From: Polysphondylium violaceum
Taxonomy: Eukaryota > Evosea > Eumycetozoa > Dictyosteliales > Dictyosteliaceae
Assembly: GCA_000277445.1 (NCBI GenBank)
Contig: AJWJ01000226.1
Location: 1-36,201, forward strand
DNA length: 36,201 bases
Direction: 5' to 3'
Translations under genes and position numbers: made by a program
The notes under the pieces: model-generated
What the model saw: the letters and a program-made list of their open reading frames with translations, nothing else
Databases searched by the model: none
What the model was told of the DNA's origin: nothing
Part shown: in pieces, positions 34,045-36,201 of the stretch
How the letters are laid out: the number at the start of each line of letters is the position of its first letter
How positions within the stretch are numbered: position 1 is the first letter of the stretch

Positions 34045-35187
34045 ATGAACGACACAGCCGCTCCAGTTAAAACTCAAAAAGAAGAACTTGCTGATTTTGT
34101 AGAAATTTTCCCAATTCTCACCAATGAAATCTTAAAGGAACTTCCATCCATGGATATTCCACAAAAGAACATTGAATGGATTGAGAAAATGATCAACATC
34201 AATGTTGCCGGTGGCAAGATGAATCGTGGTCTCACCGTTTTAACCAGTCTTCAATACTTGATCGAAGGTCGTCCACTTTCACGTGCTGAAGTCTTCAAAG
34301 CCAATGTTTTGGGTTGGTGTGTTGAATGGTTACAAGCCTACTTTTTAGTTGCCGACGATATTATGGATCAATCCATCACCAGAAGAGGTCAACCATGTTG
34401 GTACAGACAAAAGAATGTATGTATGACGTATGTAGGTGTTTTTATTCGATATATTAAAAGTTTTGATCAAATATAGCCAATCTCAAATAGCGGTAGCACT
34501 GTTGGCAGTATTGCTATTAACGATGCATTCATTTTGGAATCATGCATCTACATTTTAATCAAAAAGTACTTTAGAAACGACTCTTACTATGCCGACATTT
34601 TAGATTTTTTCCACGAAGTCTCCTATCAAACTCAACTCGGTCAATTGTTGGATTTAACTACTCAACCAAACAGAGGTGATTTCTCACAATTTACTTTGGA
34701 CACTTATCGTCGTATCGTTAAATACAAAACCGCATACTATTCCTTCTACTTACCCGTCGCCTTGGCTATGTTGATGGCTGGCATCAACTCCACACCAGCC
34801 TTTACCACCGCCCTCGACATCTTGTTACCAATGGGTGAATACTTCCAAATCCAAGACGACTATTTAGATTGCTTTGGTAATCCAGCCACCATTGGAAAGA
34901 TTGGCAGAGACATTGAAGAAAACAAATGCTGTTGGTTAATTTGTCAAGCTATTCTCAACGGTACTCCAGTCCAAATCGATACTCTCAAGAAACACTATGG
35001 TGTCGATAATCCTAAAGACGTTGAAATCGTTAAAAAGATTTACAATGAAATCGATATCAGAGGTATCTTTAAGAAATACGAAGATGAATCTCACGCCATC
35101 TTGGTAAACAAGATCAAATCTGTAAAGATTATGCCACAAGAAGTTTTCTTTAAATTATTAGAAAAGATTTACAAGAGAAAACTTTAA
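34045..35187 (+). CDS. fps: Farnesyl diphosphate synthase
   Basis: Condenses DMAPP and GPP with IPP to make farnesyl diphosphate for sterols, dolichol and prenylation. Two exons, 34045-34416 and 34477-35187, joined in phase 0 over a 60-nt intron (GTATGT...ATATAG), code 360 residues. Present are GGKMNRGL (56-63), the first Asp-rich motif DDIMD (104-108), RRGQPCWY (113-120), GQLLDL, YKTAYYSFYLPVALAM and the second Asp-rich motif FQIQDDYLDCFG (DDYLD 251-255). Residues 4 and 5 before the first motif are Phe and Tyr, the aromatic pair that limits products to C15, so FPP rather than longer chains. The junction yields WYRQKN-PISNSGST-VGSIAINDAF: the family motif VGxIAINDAF is exact, but about eight residues are inserted before it. 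A second GTATGT ten bases downstream (34427) would be a different donor. No transit peptide is visible. Confidence 0.95.
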
Positions 35188-35454
35188 ACTATTAATAATA
35201 TCACAACAACAACAACAACAATAACAATAATAACAACAACAACTTTCAAAGCAATGATAATGATAATAATATTAACGTCCTAAATAAATTATTTTCTTTT
35301 TTGTGTCTTTTTGCAAAAATCATATAAATACAATTGATGTTTATCAATGAATGAGTCCTCTCGCTATCTCTTTTAGTTTGTATTCAAATAAATAAAGTGA
35401 AAAAGTTTGTTTTGTTTAATTATTATTATTATTATTATTATTATTTGATTTCAT

Positions 35455-35893
35455 TTATATTTCTTCAGCTTTTGTTTCTGTTGAACTACTTTCGTCAATT
35501 CCTCTTACATATAAAACATTATTACATCTGATTAAAACTTCACCCAATGTATCCATCATAGAACCATCAATCCATTCTTCAGTTGCTGCCAACTATATAA
35601 TTATGTAGAGTAGATTTATGTGTTAGTAATCATTGCAGATATACATATATATATATATCATCATTATAATAATCACATACTTGAATGTTCATATAACTAT
35701 CTACAGATGCTAAAATACCCCTATATTCCATTCCACCCCACTTTAATTTAACGGCAATCTTTTTACCTTTTAGCCCATATAAAAAGGGTTTTGGTGATAA
35801 AGCATCGATCTTATTCTAAAATAGATATACGAGTAATATGAAAGATTAGTATCATATGCAGCAGTACCAGTGCACAGATCACACACTTACCAT
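35455..35893 (-). CDS. snrpF: Small nuclear ribonucleoprotein F (SmF)
   Basis: SmF is one of seven Sm proteins forming the ring on U1, U2, U4 and U5 snRNAs in the spliceosome. Three coding exons, 35891-35893 (ATG only), 35681-35815 and 35455-35592, code 91 residues. The start codon is followed at once by GTAAGT. Exon 2 begins [20 protein letters not shown] and continues [25 protein letters not shown] (Sm1 motif). Exon 3 starts [10 protein letters not shown] and holds the Sm2 motif [15 protein letters not shown]. Human SmF has the same blocks ([42 protein letters not shown]). One extra Gly sits in the KWGGMEY turn. The tail is Ser/Thr/Glu-rich. The introns are 88 and 75 nt. The gene is convergent with fps, 267 nt between stops. 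Confidence 0.95.
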
Positions 35894-36041
35894 TTTATGA
35901 TATATTTATATGATATGATAAATAGTTTATATACAAGGATTGGGATATGTTAAAATGATCAAATTCAATATCTAGAGATAAAAGGTGTTTTATTTACAAT
36001 TTCAAATAGATAAGAGGAATGAAGAATTTTCCACAAATAAG

Positions 36042-36083
<42 letters not shown>

Positions 36084-36201
36084 AATTACAATCACATTTG
36101 ATTGGAAATGTAAATTCAAAAGTAGGGAGCTACATGCAGAGATGTATCCAGCTCACTCATAAGATATGGTAGTCTAAAGTCAAGAATAGCCGAGGCATAA
36201 T
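35894..36201. other. SmF upstream region with 41-A homopolymer
   Basis: Upstream of SmF, with an uninterrupted run of 41 A at 36042-36082 (T run on the SmF coding strand). The last 119 nt are less AT-rich than the rest of the spacer and include a small nested stem (GAGCT...AGCTC at about 36127-36154, enclosing ACAT/ATGT). No frame or RNA family is recognisable before the window ends. Confidence 0.5.
36042..36082. repeat. 41-nt poly-A homopolymer
   Basis: Unbroken A run, the longest homopolymer in the window; its exact length is likely to be unreliable in any assembly. Confidence 0.9.

Noticed and set aside
1-36201. tRNA, rRNA, CRISPR, transposon or virus-like elements
   Set aside because: No T-loop/acceptor pairs, repeat-spacer pattern, transposase, reverse transcriptase or terminal repeats were found by eye. 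The hairpin at 25174-25262 is the only foldback, and it has no coding content.

Overview
The window is nuclear DNA from a social amoeba (dictyostelid). The evidence is AT-rich intergenic DNA full of A and T runs, short GT-AG introns (about 54-110 nt, donors mostly GTAAGT or GTATGT), Asn/Gln/Ser/Thr homopolymer tracts in proteins, an FNIP-repeat gene, and TATA-plus-oligo-T promoters. The coding regions are less AT-rich than I would expect for D. discoideum, so another dictyostelid (for example a Cavenderia-like species) is likelier. I cannot name the species from sequence alone.

Layout. 1-1448 (+): 3' part of a Ser/Pro/Arg-repeat coiled-coil protein. 1965-2735 (-): calcipressin (RCAN). 4011-6367 (-): five-exon gene joining an F-box to a TMEM185-like membrane domain. 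7006-9846 (-): SPX-EXS (XPR1/SYG1-type) phosphate exporter whose true start lies in a 44-nt first exon. 10420-12069 (-): Gln/Asn/Ser-rich protein of unknown function. 13155-14150 (+): Rad52. 14296-15990 (-): FNIP-repeat protein. 16372-19593 (-): ankyrin-repeat protein. 20201-21729 (+): serine hydroxymethyltransferase. 21806-24841 (-): Vps11, a HOPS/CORVET subunit with a RING finger. 26865-32481 (+): very long CLU-domain plus leucine-rich-repeat protein. 34045-35187 (+): farnesyl diphosphate synthase. 35455-35893 (-): the Sm protein SmF, whose first coding exon is only the ATG.

The genes are ordinary single eukaryotic units, not an operon or a biosynthetic cluster. They cover phosphate export, calcineurin control, recombination, one-carbon metabolism, endolysosomal tethering, isoprenoid synthesis and splicing, plus lineage-expanded repeat proteins. 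Convergent pairs sit very close (76 nt between the SHMT and Vps11 stops, 145 nt between Rad52 and FNIP). Upstream regions are longer (0.4-2 kb) and carry GT/CA-rich blocks, a threefold 12-bp repeat and a strong hairpin. I found no tRNA, rRNA, CRISPR array, transposon or virus-like element.

Exon boundaries were set by eye from splice signals, reading-frame phase and family conservation. All phases were checked to add up, but none is confirmed by transcripts.
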